This document shows, one piece after another, positions 33,843 through 43,469 of a stretch of 64,000 bases of DNA. The DNA lies in NCBI GenBank assembly GCA_036873755.1, contig JAVTVY010056913.1, positions 186,001 through 250,000 of the forward strand, read 5' to 3'. The translations under genes and the position numbers were made by a program. Origin of the DNA: Hanleya hanleyi. Taxonomy: Eukaryota; Mollusca; Polyplacophora; Lepidopleurida; Hanleyidae. Positions within the stretch are counted from its first letter, which is position 1. Every line of letters starts with the position of its first letter. A model generated the notes under the pieces. That model had not been told where the DNA came from. It ran no database searches and was given only the letters and a program-made list of their open reading frames with translations.

Positions 33843-34852
33843 TTGACGAAATGAAACAGTTTGCCACGTCGACGTTCCGTTTTCAAAATCTGCTTCACCG
33901 TGTAGTAGTCTTGCTGTGTTTTTACGACAGGCTGTAATTCCATCTCGTAAAACGTCCCTAGCAACGGTTCCCCTTGAAGATCTTCCAGTTCATAGACTCG
34001 CTGCTGTTGGGGTAGGCGCCGTTTAATCAGGAAGTGCTCATCGCTCCAGTTGGGCAAGTAACTTTTCTCAAATTGACCTTTGACTTTACTGATCCGTTCA
34101 GGGTCCCCGACCTTGTACACCGCCTTCGGCGTTCGCTGCGATTACCTGGGGTACAAGACACGCCGGACTTGGGCTTCATTGCGTTGGGTCACGGTAATGG
34201 GGGCTCTCTCTATACTCCGATGATAGGCTCGATTGTAACCACTCACAAGGTTCGGGAGAACATCGATGTACCGCCTTGTATTCTTATAGGTGAAATATTT
34301 ATACATGCAGCCTTTGAATGTCCTGTTGAACCTTTCCACCACGGAAGCCTTGGTCTCGTTGTACGTATGGAAGAAAAACACCTTCTGGGCTTTCAGAAAC
34401 AGTTGGAACGGTCTGTTGAGGAATTCCGTGCCTTCGTCGGTTTGCAAATACAAAGGTTTGCGCCCGGTCTTGAAGATGTCTTTGAACGCCGCTATGAGAT
34501 TCGCCCCCGTTTTCGTCCGGATGGGTACCACCCACGCATACTTGGATAGGATATCGATGCACGTCAAGATATACCGATTCCCATCGTTGTGTTTGGCAAA
34601 GGCGCTCATATCGACCAAATCCGCTTGCCACTGGGCATCTATTCCTCCCACGATGACCCGGTTCCGTAGAAAATGGCGACGGACAGATCGATGTAAGGTA
34701 TAGGCGCCTTGTTTTCTTAACCAATCGCGGACTTGGGCACGTTGTATTCCCTGGGGTTTGGCCGCTCGATAGAGAGCCGACAATGCACTATAGGCCGCCG
34801 GACTGTCGGGACTGTAGCATAAGTTATCCAACACCTTCTCCCAGCGCTTCAT
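33779..34852 (-). pseudogene. DDE integrase with chromodomain, in-frame TAA
   Basis: ATG 34852. Retroviral-type integrase core with D78 ('QADLVDM'), D139 ('LQTDEGTEF') and E173 ('SVVERFNRTFK'). The frame stops at TAA 34142-34144 after 236 codons, then continues in the same frame with an SH3-like C-terminal segment ('GDPERISKVKGQFEKSYL', 'GTFYEMELQPV') and a chromodomain ('KLFHFVKWQGW', 'SFNSWV') to 33779. In Polintons integrase inserts the element, and a chromodomain may steer it to chromatin. The core could still be made; targeting would be lost. A TATAAATA box lies at 34888-34895, about 36 bp upstream. Confidence 0.9.
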
Positions 34853-34887
34853 GGTGACAAATGATGATGGACCCTGGCTCTATCGTT

Positions 34888-34895
34888 TATTTATA
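34888..34895 (-). promoter_or_regulatory. TATA box upstream of integrase
   Basis: TATAAATA on the minus strand, 36-43 bp before the integrase ATG. Similar boxes precede the two PC4-like genes, suggesting each early-type gene has its own promoter. Confidence 0.5.
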
Positions 34896-35346
34896 ACGGG
34901 TATATCTTGGGCCGGAGTTTCTGATTTTCTTCGTTGGCTTCCACAGTGTCCATGGTAAATGACCAGTCCAACTCGTCTGATGACCGCTTGATAAGCACTT
35001 GATCCACATCTACCACGGCATCTTCCAATGCAGACCATAGATCAGGGTGAAGGGTAAAATGCACTGTACCCCCATCTAGCCGAGCCAATTGAGCAAAGAA
35101 AGGGCCGCGTCGGATGTACACATCGTGACACAAGTGGATGAGGTCGCCGTCCAGTTCACCAGACAACACCCGTTTGAATTTGGTCCAGCCCTCCCGGGAC
35201 AGACGAATGTGGGCCGGGCACGGTTGTGTAGGGTCCGCATCACAGATGTCTCCCACCTCCTCCATGATATCGACCTTATCCGCATAAACGTGCAGGAAAA
35301 CCTCGGGGGTCAAGCTGAGATACGCCCGTATTATATGCTCCGTCAT
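34891..35346 (-). CDS. PC4-like paralog 1
   Basis: 151 aa from ATG 35346. Clear paralog of the next upstream gene: both start M...IRA.L.L.P, share 'GWTKFKRVLSGELDG', 'YIRRGPFF'/'YVHRGPFF' and 'PDLW.A.E..V.. VDQ', and have 'RSSDEL.W' near the end. The pattern strand - 'L..dgW.kFk' - strand - 'tL.pdlW.a.e..v..vd' occurs twice per protein and resembles the PC4/p15 coactivator fold, a single-stranded-DNA-binding domain. The fold call is by pattern only. Intact, with its own TATA box 40 bp upstream. Confidence 0.6.
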   Translation of the reverse strand: MTEHIIRAYLSLTPEVFLHVYADKVDIMEEVGDICDADPTQPCPAHIRLSREGWTKFKRVLSGELDGDLIHLCHDVYIRRGPFFAQLARLDGGTVHFTLHPDLWSALEDAVVDVDQVLIKRSSDELDWSFTMDTVEANEENQKLRPKIYPL

Positions 35347-35385
35347 GGTCAGTACGTGAATGGTACCAGATTTGACTGTCTCTCG

Positions 35386-35393
35386 TATTTATA
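35386..35393 (-). promoter_or_regulatory. TATA box upstream of PC4-like paralog 1
   Basis: TATAAATA followed by CGAGAG on the minus strand, 40 bp before ATG 35346. The extended motif (T/C)ATAAATACGAG is shared with the paralogous gene upstream. Confidence 0.5.
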
Positions 35394-35922
35394 GGGAGAA
35401 CCCCGTGAGATCAAAGGATTGGGTGGTCATGTCACTGGGCTGATTGAGTCTAGCCGGATAATCAATGGCATCGTCGTCTGGTTCATGGCTAGACATTTGT
35501 TCATTGGGTTCTGCCGCTGCTTCTCTCAGGGCACGAGCCCACTCCAACTCGTCTGATGACCGCTCGTCCGGTGTAAACAGCTGGTCCACGATAGGCACCA
35601 CTTTCTCGAAGGCTGTCCACAGATCGGGGTCTAGGGTGAAGCCTCGGGTATGGTCTTGGTAGCGGCCCAGGCGTGGGAAGAAGGGTCCACGGTGTACGTA
35701 GATGGCATTGTCTATGTGGATGAGGTGTCCGTCGAGCTCGCCGCTCAACACCCGTTTAAATTTGGTCCAGCCGTCACGGTGTAGCGTAACCTTATTCGAT
35801 ACGGTCTCAGCGCGCGACCAGCAAACATCTCCACGGTCTTCCACGAGGGTGATTTTATCTTCATAGACGTGTAACCCCACCCGGGGTATAAGGGGAAGAA
35901 TGGCTCGGATGACTGGTGACAT
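35389..35922 (-). CDS. PC4-like paralog 2
   Basis: 177 aa from ATG 35922 (an upstream in-frame GTG exists, but the ATG aligns with the paralog's start). Same two-repeat pattern: 'NKVTLHRDGWTKFKRVL' and 'GFTLDPDLWTAFEKVVPIVD', followed by an acidic tail of about 55 residues ('HEPDDDAID') that paralog 1 lacks. Acidic tails are common in ssDNA-binding proteins and coactivators. Its 3' end covers the TATA box of paralog 1. No stop inside. Confidence 0.6.
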   Translation of the reverse strand: MSPVIRAILPLIPRVGLHVYEDKITLVEDRGDVCWSRAETVSNKVTLHRDGWTKFKRVLSGELDGHLIHIDNAIYVHRGPFFPRLGRYQDHTRGFTLDPDLWTAFEKVVPIVDQLFTPDERSSDELEWARALREAAAEPNEQMSSHEPDDDAIDYPARLNQPSDMTTQSFDLTGFSL

Positions 35923-35970
35923 GCTTGATCCAATGACGAACGGTGAATGACACACACTCTGTCTGACCCT

Positions 35971-35980
35971 CGTATTTATG
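35971..35980 (-). promoter_or_regulatory. TATA-like box upstream of PC4-like paralog 2
   Basis: CATAAATACG on the minus strand, about 50 bp before ATG 35922, in the same GAG-containing context as the box before paralog 1. Confidence 0.4.
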
Positions 35981-35994
35981 GTGAGGTCCCACTG

Positions 35995-36321
35995 TCAATG
36001 CCACTGCGCCAGGGTCAATATGACACAGACTATTGTGAGGCCAACCAGCCGTCGCTGGTTCCGGCGTGAGCGTTCGTGGTCCATAGCCCGAGCATCAAGG
36101 ATGGCTGTCATAGTCCAGTAGTGGTGAGTAATGGCACACCTCTCCATCGAGTGCACTTTGTCGAGGACCGCTTCTGTGAACTCGTTCAGGATCTGCCGTC
36201 GCCCCTCGTTGTCGTCGCCATCTGCAAACATGGACCGGACCGCAGCTCGGTAACCCGTGAATGAATTAACCGCGGTGGCATGCTGTAAAATGCGAGTCGC
36301 ATAGGGCTGGATCTTCGTCAT
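35995..36321 (-). CDS. Small tail-anchored protein, unknown
   Basis: 108 aa from ATG 36321. Soluble, helical N-terminal part; a basic stretch 'RSRRNQRR' then a hydrophobic segment 'LVGLTIVCVILTLAQ' at the extreme C-terminus, as in tail-anchored membrane proteins. No family recognised. Lies between paralog 2 and the truncated third PC4-like copy, at the promoter-proximal end of the cluster. Confidence 0.55.
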   Translation of the reverse strand: MTKIQPYATRILQHATAVNSFTGYRAAVRSMFADGDDNEGRRQILNEFTEAVLDKVHSMERCAITHHYWTMTAILDARAMDHERSRRNQRRLVGLTIVCVILTLAQWH

Positions 36322-36441
36322 GGCTCTGCAACCGTAGAAATAAAGGTGTGGGATCCAGAGGGACGTGTTTTGCGCGCCTAGATATAGCTCTACGGGTGTA
36401 GTCCGTGATACGTACTATTCTGATTGTTTATGTGGCTCCTA

Positions 36442-36515
36442 TAGAGATAGTACCTTATCGACAATGGGGAATACTTGTTCCAAAGCCGTCCATTGATCGG
36501 GGTTTGGAACTGCCC
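36442..36515 (-). pseudogene. Truncated third PC4-like copy
   Basis: On the minus strand the frame reads 'PNPDQWTALEQVFPIVDKVL' then a stop, matching the second PC4-like repeat of the two paralogs ('DPDLWTAFEKVVPIVDQLF'). Upstream of about 36510 the sequence becomes the inverted repeat, so the gene's 5' part is gone. It shows the inner edge of the right TIR replaced coding sequence. Confidence 0.7.
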
Positions 36516-38348
36516 ATCCTTCCCAGGTTAATTTACAATCCCCTTTTGGGGTTCAAGCTCTGACTATCGATGCCGCAACATTGTCTCCTCCGAACCTTGC
36601 CGAAAGGGAGACATTTTGACCTGGATGTGACCTTTGACCTTTTGACCCGACATGCATCCGCGCACTGCCGGTGATGACGCGCGCACGCGCTGCGGCCAGG
36701 GCGGGCTGAACATACGGACGTCTAAGGGGAACATTGGAACTCTTCTGGGTTTGGAGGTAGTTTTAGTAAAACCGTCACAACCCACGTGACCTGCGCAGCA
36801 GAATGGAAACGACAAACTCGTCTAACTCCCTCACCTAGGCTTCACATGGATACCTCACTCGATCCCATCGGCCCACTAGTGGCCCACCTAGACCCCAACA
36901 CGTCTATTTCCATACCCCTTTGTCCACTGCGCATGCGCAGAGTGACGATATTTCAACCCCGCACTCATCCCATCAGATGCCCCCTCACATAGGCTTCACA
37001 TGGATACCTCACTCGATCCCATCGGCCCATTAGTGGCTCCCCTAGATCCCAAAACGTCTATTTCCATACACTTTGTCTATTGCGCATGCGCAAAATGACG
37101 ATATTCCTACCCCACATCCATCCCATCGGTTGCCCCCTCACATAGGCTTCACATTGATACCTCACTCGACCCCAACGGACCATTAGTGGCCCACCTAGAT
37201 CCCAAAACGTCCACCCCGTATGGACCTATACATCCATAGCCATGCAGTATAGGCCTATGGGCCTACCCAGGCCGCGGTGACTTTTTCCAAAAAAATCACC
37301 GTTTCGCTCCGGGACACTTCCTATCATGTTTGTCTTGACGAGACTAAGAAAACAAATCCAAACAACCACACCGCAAATGTATAGAAGTAGGTTTCCCAGT
37401 GGGACAAACATTGGACCTATACCCCTAGTATGGGACTATATGGGTCTCCCTGAACTTTTTCCAAACATTTCAACGATTCGCTCCGCGACACTTCCTATCA
37501 TGTTTGTCTTGACGAGACTAAGAAAACGAGACCGCACAACCTTTACCGCAAATGTCGAGAAGTAGGTTTCACAGGATGGTCCCATACCCTCCATGCCCCA
37601 TATAGGCATTTTCCCGTAATTTAGGATAAAGTCCGTGTTCCGTATTTTTTCAGGAAAAATTTTACATACAACCACCCTGGAACTAGGGGGAGATAACTCT
37701 ATTGATAGGCAAGCCCCGTTAAGCCCGGGGACCAATATTAGCCCTTTTGGCTAGGGTTGATAGGTGTTTTCCCCTATTTTAGGAGTAAAGTCCGTGTTCC
37801 GCTTTTTTTCTGGAGAAAGTTTTACATGCACCCACCCATGACTGGATGCCCCTTCACATAGGCTTCACATTGATACCTCATACAACTCCATCGGCCCATT
37901 AGGGGCTCCCCTAGATCCCAAAACGTCTATTTCCATACCCTTTCCCCACAATTCCAGCGGTCACCTTCGGGTCTTTCCGGTCAACGTAGCCGCCATTTTC
38001 CCACAATGGCGGTCAATGGCGGTCACCTTCGGGTCTTTCCGGTCAACTTAGCCGCCATTTTCCCACAATGGCGGTCAATGGCGGTCACCTTCGGGTCTTT
38101 CCGGTCAACGTAGCCGCCATTTTCCCACAATGGCGGTCAATGGCGGTCACCTTCGGGTCTTTCCGGTCAACGTAGCCGCCATTTTCCCACAATGGCGGTC
38201 GGGAAAAACCCCAGTACATCAAAAGACACGGAGAGACACAGATAAGTCTGGACATGTCCAAAGATCACGCCCCATTCACCCAAACCGGAAGTGACGTCAT
38301 TTTTACATCCGGGTGAAATAGGCGTGGATCGGGGTTTACACTACTACT
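36505..38348 (-). repeat. Right terminal inverted repeat (~1.85 kb)
   Basis: Reverse complement of 25678-27589 with small differences: only two ~180 bp units around 'catgtttgtcttgacgag' (left has three) and an extra ~150 bp unit around 36840-37080 ('ggcttcacatggatacctca'). Outer end CACTACTACT at 38339-38348. Confidence 0.92.
37960..38200 (-). repeat. Tandem repeat in right TIR, four units
   Basis: Four copies of 'accttcgggtctttccggtc' plus 'aacgtagccgccattttccc', mirror of the array at 25826-26085. One unit has a single change (aacttag). Confidence 0.92.
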
Positions 38349-38663
38349 GACGGTGCAGAAACTAAGAAATGTCCAGTAAGAAAAAATGTCCGTTTCCTAT
38401 CAAATAACCCAGAGCTATCATATTTTCTTAAAACAAAAAAGAGCTCTCGTTTTCTATGTCATAGAGCTAAGGATATGGTAGAAAATTAAAAACTTTAGTA
38501 TATCGGCTTGACGTCAAAGGAAATGACTTTATTTGATTCAAAAAATAAAGAGAAAAAGCAATAAGGAAAAATGTATTTTAAAAAATCGATTTGAAAAGAA
38601 AAAAACAATCTTTAATTTTCATGAGTTGTTGAAAATATACGTAGACATCTACCAACCGATATC

Positions 38664-39153
38664 CTACAGGGCCAGGCAACAGTGGTTCCCCCCTATATAT
38701 TTTTGCCGTTGCTAAGGCTAGAGGGCTGAAACGTACCACACTATATCTTTGGGTCAAGCTCTACAAGAAAATGATAAAAAATCTAAGATGGCCGCCATGA
38801 TGACGTCACTGTGACCTCATTTTCAAAAAGAGCATTTTTGGACGATTTTTCGGTCAACATTTTTGAATTTTTTATTTTTGTTTCTTCTTCGCAAAAACTG
38901 CATGATAAATTAGTAAATAATAGTCTGATATGAAATAAAGTAAGTCTTACCCACTTTTCCATACAGAAAAGCAAAATTTTTGAAGAAATATGACAAATAG
39001 GCTCAAAATGACCCCAATATGATATTCTATAAAGTCACAAAGATTCAGTTACATTTTTTGGTGTTCCGGTGATAACGGAGAAAGTTTGGTAGGGAGGCAA
39101 AAGCCAACAGGGGCGGAAAGAGCCCCCCTCCCCCCAGGCTATGTAGGGCTAAA
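38664..39153 (-). mobile_element. TTAA-MITE copy F
   Basis: Reverse-oriented copy with degenerate ends ('ctacagggccagg' and 'aggctatgtagggctaaa'). Interior landmarks are 'gggctgaaac', 'gggtcaagctctac', 'gatggccgccatgatgacgt' and 'taaattagtaaataat'. Confidence 0.75.
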
Positions 39154-39163
39154 CTGATTTGCA

Positions 39164-39374
39164 TATTCTTTCGTGAAAAGGGAAAACACGACAACGCGAA
39201 AGCACGAAAATGCGAAAATGCAAAAACGCGAAAACGCGAAGAGAAAATGCGAAAACGCGAGGCGATATACGTTTCCCGTTTTCGCACCGCGTTTTTGCGT
39301 CGTGCTTTCGTGTTTTCGCGTTTTCGCGTTTTCGCCTTACTATTACCGATGCGAAAACAATAGATGGCCGCATC
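39164..39374. mobile_element. CGAAAA-rich foldback, copy 2
   Basis: Same cgaaaa / ttttcgcg inverted arrangement and right end GATGGCCGCATC as the copy at 25104-25399; the left terminus is missing. It follows a MITE copy, as copy 1 does. Confidence 0.7.
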
Positions 39375-40267
39375 AGCCTTCCACAGTTAAATTCGTCCCA
39401 TTCCCTTTTTACGGTCTTCTAAAGACCAGACCGATAGCTTCCCCTCCCAACAACCTAGTCAAGTTTTAACATGACGTATTGTGTCCTTCGCGTTATGCAA
39501 CAGCCATATGCATGCACACGTCGCAAACGGCTTTGTTTTTACTACTGCACCTTGGTGTCAATAGTTTCAGAAATAGCGTTACATTAGCCAAAGGCAACCA
39601 AACGTTTAATTCCAAAACCTTCAATAATGAAGATAAATCACATAGATCGGTGTTACTGCATGTTCAGTTATTAAGATTTCATAACCCTCGCCCAATCGTC
39701 GCTATATAGCGGAAATATTGCTGAACCTTAAACCTTAATTCTCTCTCTCCCTCTCTCATATCCCACGCAATTTCTAAACTAAAGTCCTTTGGAATCTGTT
39801 GCTATGGTCCAAAAAGAAGCTTAAATAATTTGTATACTACTATTAATAAACAATAATTCAAGTTTGAAAGTGATTAGTCATATAGATCTATGAATATTCT
39901 AGCATAAATTGAGCTCATTATCTTGAGATCACTTACTTGGTGAAATCTCCAAACCTCGTTTGCCCAAAGTTCCTGAATCTCCAATATCTCCGCAGCCGTC
40001 TGGATTATCCATATGCAGTAAACGGCATCTTTCCTAGAATCATGACTACGTTGTTATCTTAACAGTGATCCCACATCATTTTGACAAAATTCATGCTTGA
40101 AATAACGACCATATACCTTAGTCTATAACCTCCATTCGTATCAAACCGCCCTACTTCTCGACTAAAGCCGTGTCCCTACAGCTATCATGTTGAACAAAAC
40201 TTAATACTGTCAGTGGGCATCGGCTCTGATTTCTTGGATTGAAATCATTTCTGTATATGTTATCGTG
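39375..40267. other. Non-coding spacer
   Basis: AT-rich, without a supported gene or repeat; a (CT)n-like run occurs near 39740. Confidence 0.4.
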
Positions 40268-40826
40268 TTAACCCTACCAGGCCTGGTTGGGGGGAGCAAA
40301 ATCCCCCCCCCCCTTACCAAACTTTCTGCGCTATATTCGGAAAGACGAAAATGGAGAGCTGACACTCCCAGACTTCATAGTTTATGATATTGGGGTCATT
40401 TTGAGCCTGTTTGCATAACCCGCCGAGCAGAGCATCACGGGTAAATTCAAAATGGCGGCCAAGTGGGGTACCAGAAAAGTGATGTTTTCGTAATATTGCT
40501 TCAAAATTGGTGCTTTTCCGCAACGAAAAGTGGGCAAAAACTATTTTATTTCACATTACATTAATATTTACTAATTTATCAAGCAGTTTTCGCGAAGAAA
40601 TTGCATAAACATAAAATTCGAAAAATCTGATTGAAAAATCGACCAAAAAAAATGTCGTTTTTGAAAACGACGTAACCGTGACGTCATCAAAGCGGTCATC
40701 TTGGATTTTTTGTTTTTACCTTTTCTGTCAGAGTTTGACCCGAGTGTTTAGTGTGGTAAGTTTCAGCCCCCTAGCTCAAGGGATAAAAAAATTATTAGGG
40801 GGGGACATTTCTGCTCCCCCCCCCCT
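40268..40826 (+). mobile_element. TTAA-MITE copy G, 3' end missing
   Basis: Starts TTAACCCTACCAGGCCTGG; contains 'gagagctgaca', 'ggggtcattttgagcc', 'aaaatggcggcc' and 'gtggtaagtttcagcc', and ends in a C tract without the GGGTTAA terminus. Confidence 0.78.
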
Positions 40827-41588
40827 GTGCGATTAATTATTCATGGACGTCCAGTAAGAATATACTCCACCAGTTAGTGAAAATCGCTAAATGTTATATT
40901 CAAAGTAAAGCAGAAAGAAACTGGAATGTCAAGTGATGGAAGAAAATATTCCAATAGTTCTCAGATTTATTATGTTTGGCGTCCGCGTATATGGCATCTC
41001 CGATTGCAAATATATATATTGCAATTTAAAGAACCCTTTCCATTGTGAACCTTTTGGTGGTAATTTGGAGATTGTTCCTTAATCTATGATTAAATGCAGG
41101 ATAGATAAATGATGAAAACCATATATAATGCATCCTGAATTATACAAGGTTTCACATTTATTATTCCAACACTAGCTGGTGTGAAGTTTGAAATTAGATT
41201 TAAACATATGTAATATGTATATATTATATAATGCAATACTTTCAATAATCGTTTGAAACTTCATTATTTTTTACCAAGTGTTGGGCATAATATGCTCAAC
41301 GGCATCGCATTCATCGCATGATATATGCACGAGATGACAAGAACAGGTATATATCGACTTTAGTGGGGAACGTATAAAGCCATTTTTGAAGCGGCTAAAA
41401 ATTAAACATCAGCTCAAGTTATGGCTACGAATTATTCACTGACACTTGTTGACTTCCCCGTTCAAGGAGAACCATTCATACTTAAATATAATAGAATAAC
41501 ATTGACCTTCGATTGTGAATGTTATACCTATACCCCACACCGGTGAATCAAAAATATGGCAATTTGTATAAACATCCATGTAGTCTAT
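40827..41588. other. Non-coding spacer
   Basis: AT-rich; no gene supported. The last ~50 bp (41545-41594) belong to a duplicated segment whose other copy is near 49805-49850. Confidence 0.4.
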
Positions 41589-41594
41589 AATAAT

Positions 41595-43469
41595 ATGGTG
41601 TTCTATTTGGGCCAAGTTTGCGTCGCGTGGCGACTTTTAGAAACTCGCCACTCGCCACGCGCCGTGGACCTCTCCGGCGCGCGGCGACTGGCGACTTTCT
41701 GCTATCTCTTAACCTGCAAAAACTCGCCAGTCGCCACCCGCCGTAAAACACGGCGAGTTTCGCTCTATCTCTTAACCTGGAAAAACTCGCCGCGCGCCAC
41801 TCGCCGGATGAACCACGGCGCACGGCGACTGGCGACTTTTGACTGTAGTGAAACTCGCCACTCGCCACGCGCCGTGGACATCTCCGGCGCGCGGCGACTG
41901 GCGACTTTCTGCTATCTCTTAACCTGCAAAAACTCGCCAGTCGCCACGCGCCGTAAAACACGGCGAGTTTCGCTCTATCTCTTAACCTGGAAAAACTCGC
42001 CGCGCGCCACTCGCCGGACAAACCACGGCGCGCGGCGACTGGCGACTTTTGACTTCTGGAATTCTCAGGACTTTTTCTCAAGTGCGCATGCCCGAGGAGC
42101 ATCAATTATGCAGTTGCAATATCATAAATCACAGTCGCGATCTCATCGAATTTGAGGAAGTAAAAAAAATATGGAAACTGTTGAAAGAAATACGTCTTTT
42201 CATCTTTAAAAATAGGGTCTTGATAGTTTGTAGGGTTTGTGATACAGGAAATATCAACCCAACAAAGAGCCGCTCTATGGATTAAAACAGCAATAAAGGA
42301 TCTCTTATACAAAGATATCGCCCGTTTTTCACATAAAACTTACGAAGAGAGAAATTCAATCATCCAGAGAAAATGTTAGCATTTTTTCTTACTTTTTTAA
42401 TCAATATGACGATGACGCTCTATTCGCTTTCTTAATATTTCATACAGCATATTAGTTGACGTTGCTTTTATCTTGTAAAACAAAATTCCCGCGTCGAGTG
42501 CTTTATTGTATCTTAAATAAAGAACAATTTCAAAGCGATTCATTCTGAATTGAAAACGATATGCTGTTTAATAAATATATATAGGCACTTATATAAAAAA
42601 AAGATTAAAAAAACGATTGAAAATGTTGTCTTGGTGTCAACTTTTTAAAATATACCTGCAGATAATAACGAGAGTATGCAAGTTCTGCACAGAAACGGAT
42701 AACGAGTATTTTAATAAAGAAATAATTGCACATTTGACAAAATTAGATTGCCCTATATGCGTATTGCATTAAAAAGAAACTTGTTTCAAAAAACAACTAT
42801 ATTAATTATTACAGATAGCTTACATCTTCAAAATTAGTCACATAGCATCAGATGTAGCTGGAGAGTTCATTCATTAGAAATTATGTATATTTATGCACGA
42901 GGAAGAGATTTAAAATTAAATTAAATGACAGCATGTTTCGAACAAAATATTCCGATAATTGATGCTCCCCGGGCATGCGCACTTGAGAAAAAGTCCTGAG
43001 AATTCCAGAAGTCAAAAGTCGCCAGTCGCCGCGCGCCGTGGTTCATCCGGCGAGTGGCGCGCGGCGAGTTTTTCCAGGTTAAGAGATAGAGCGAAACTCG
43101 CCGTGTTTTACGGCGGGTGGCGACTGGCGAGTTTTTGCAGGTTAAGAGATAGCAGAAAGTCGCCAGTCGCCGCGCGCCGGAGAGGTCCACGGCGCGTGGC
43201 GAGTGGCGAGTTTCACTACAGTCAAAAGTCGCCAGTCGCCGCGCGCCGTGGTTCATCCGGCGAGTGGCGCGCGGCGAGTTTTTCCAGGTTAAGAGATAGA
43301 GCGAAACTCGCCGTGTTTTACGGCGGGTGGCGACTGGCGAGTTTTTGCAGGTTAAGAGATAGCAAAAAGTCGCCAGTCGCCGCGCGCCAGAGAGGTCCAC
43401 GGCGCGTGGCGAGTGGCGAGTTTCTAAAAGTCGCCACGCGACGCAAACTTGGCCCAAATAGAACACCAT
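41595..43469. mobile_element. Foldback element with 515 bp arms
   Basis: Arms 41595-42109 and 42955-43469 are inverted copies of equal length and very high identity, with ends ATGGTGTTC / GAACACCAT and flanking AATAAT on both sides (41589-41594, 43470-43475). The arms are CpG- and GC-rich, built from two ~212 bp tandem units of 'ctcgccactcgccacgcgcc'-type motifs. The ~845 bp centre (42110-42954) is AT-rich and has no recognisable gene. Long frames over the arms are repeat artefacts. Confidence 0.88.

Larger units (their letters stand above)
25678..38348 (-). mobile_element. Polinton/Maverick-like element, 12.67 kb, no polB seen
   Basis: Bounded by ~1.85-1.9 kb terminal inverted repeats starting AGTAGTAGTG and flanked by GACGGC (25672-25677) and GACGGT (38349-38354), a 6 bp target duplication with one mismatch, the size known for Polintons. 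All recognised genes are on the minus strand: protease, major capsid, core-like protein, penton, two conserved small proteins, packaging ATPase, membrane protein, integrase with chromodomain, PC4-like paralogs and a tail-anchored protein. No type B DNA polymerase motif was found in any frame of the ~8.9 kb between the repeats. One insertion and three in-frame stops show the copy is decaying. It may derive from a virus or be a transposon able to form virions. Confidence 0.9.

Noticed and set aside
27870..36430. Search by eye for a protein-primed polymerase B or helicase in the Polinton-like element
   Set aside because: No stretch with polymerase motifs (for example an YCDTDS-like block) was found, and the space is filled by other genes. 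Reported as an absence, not as a feature.
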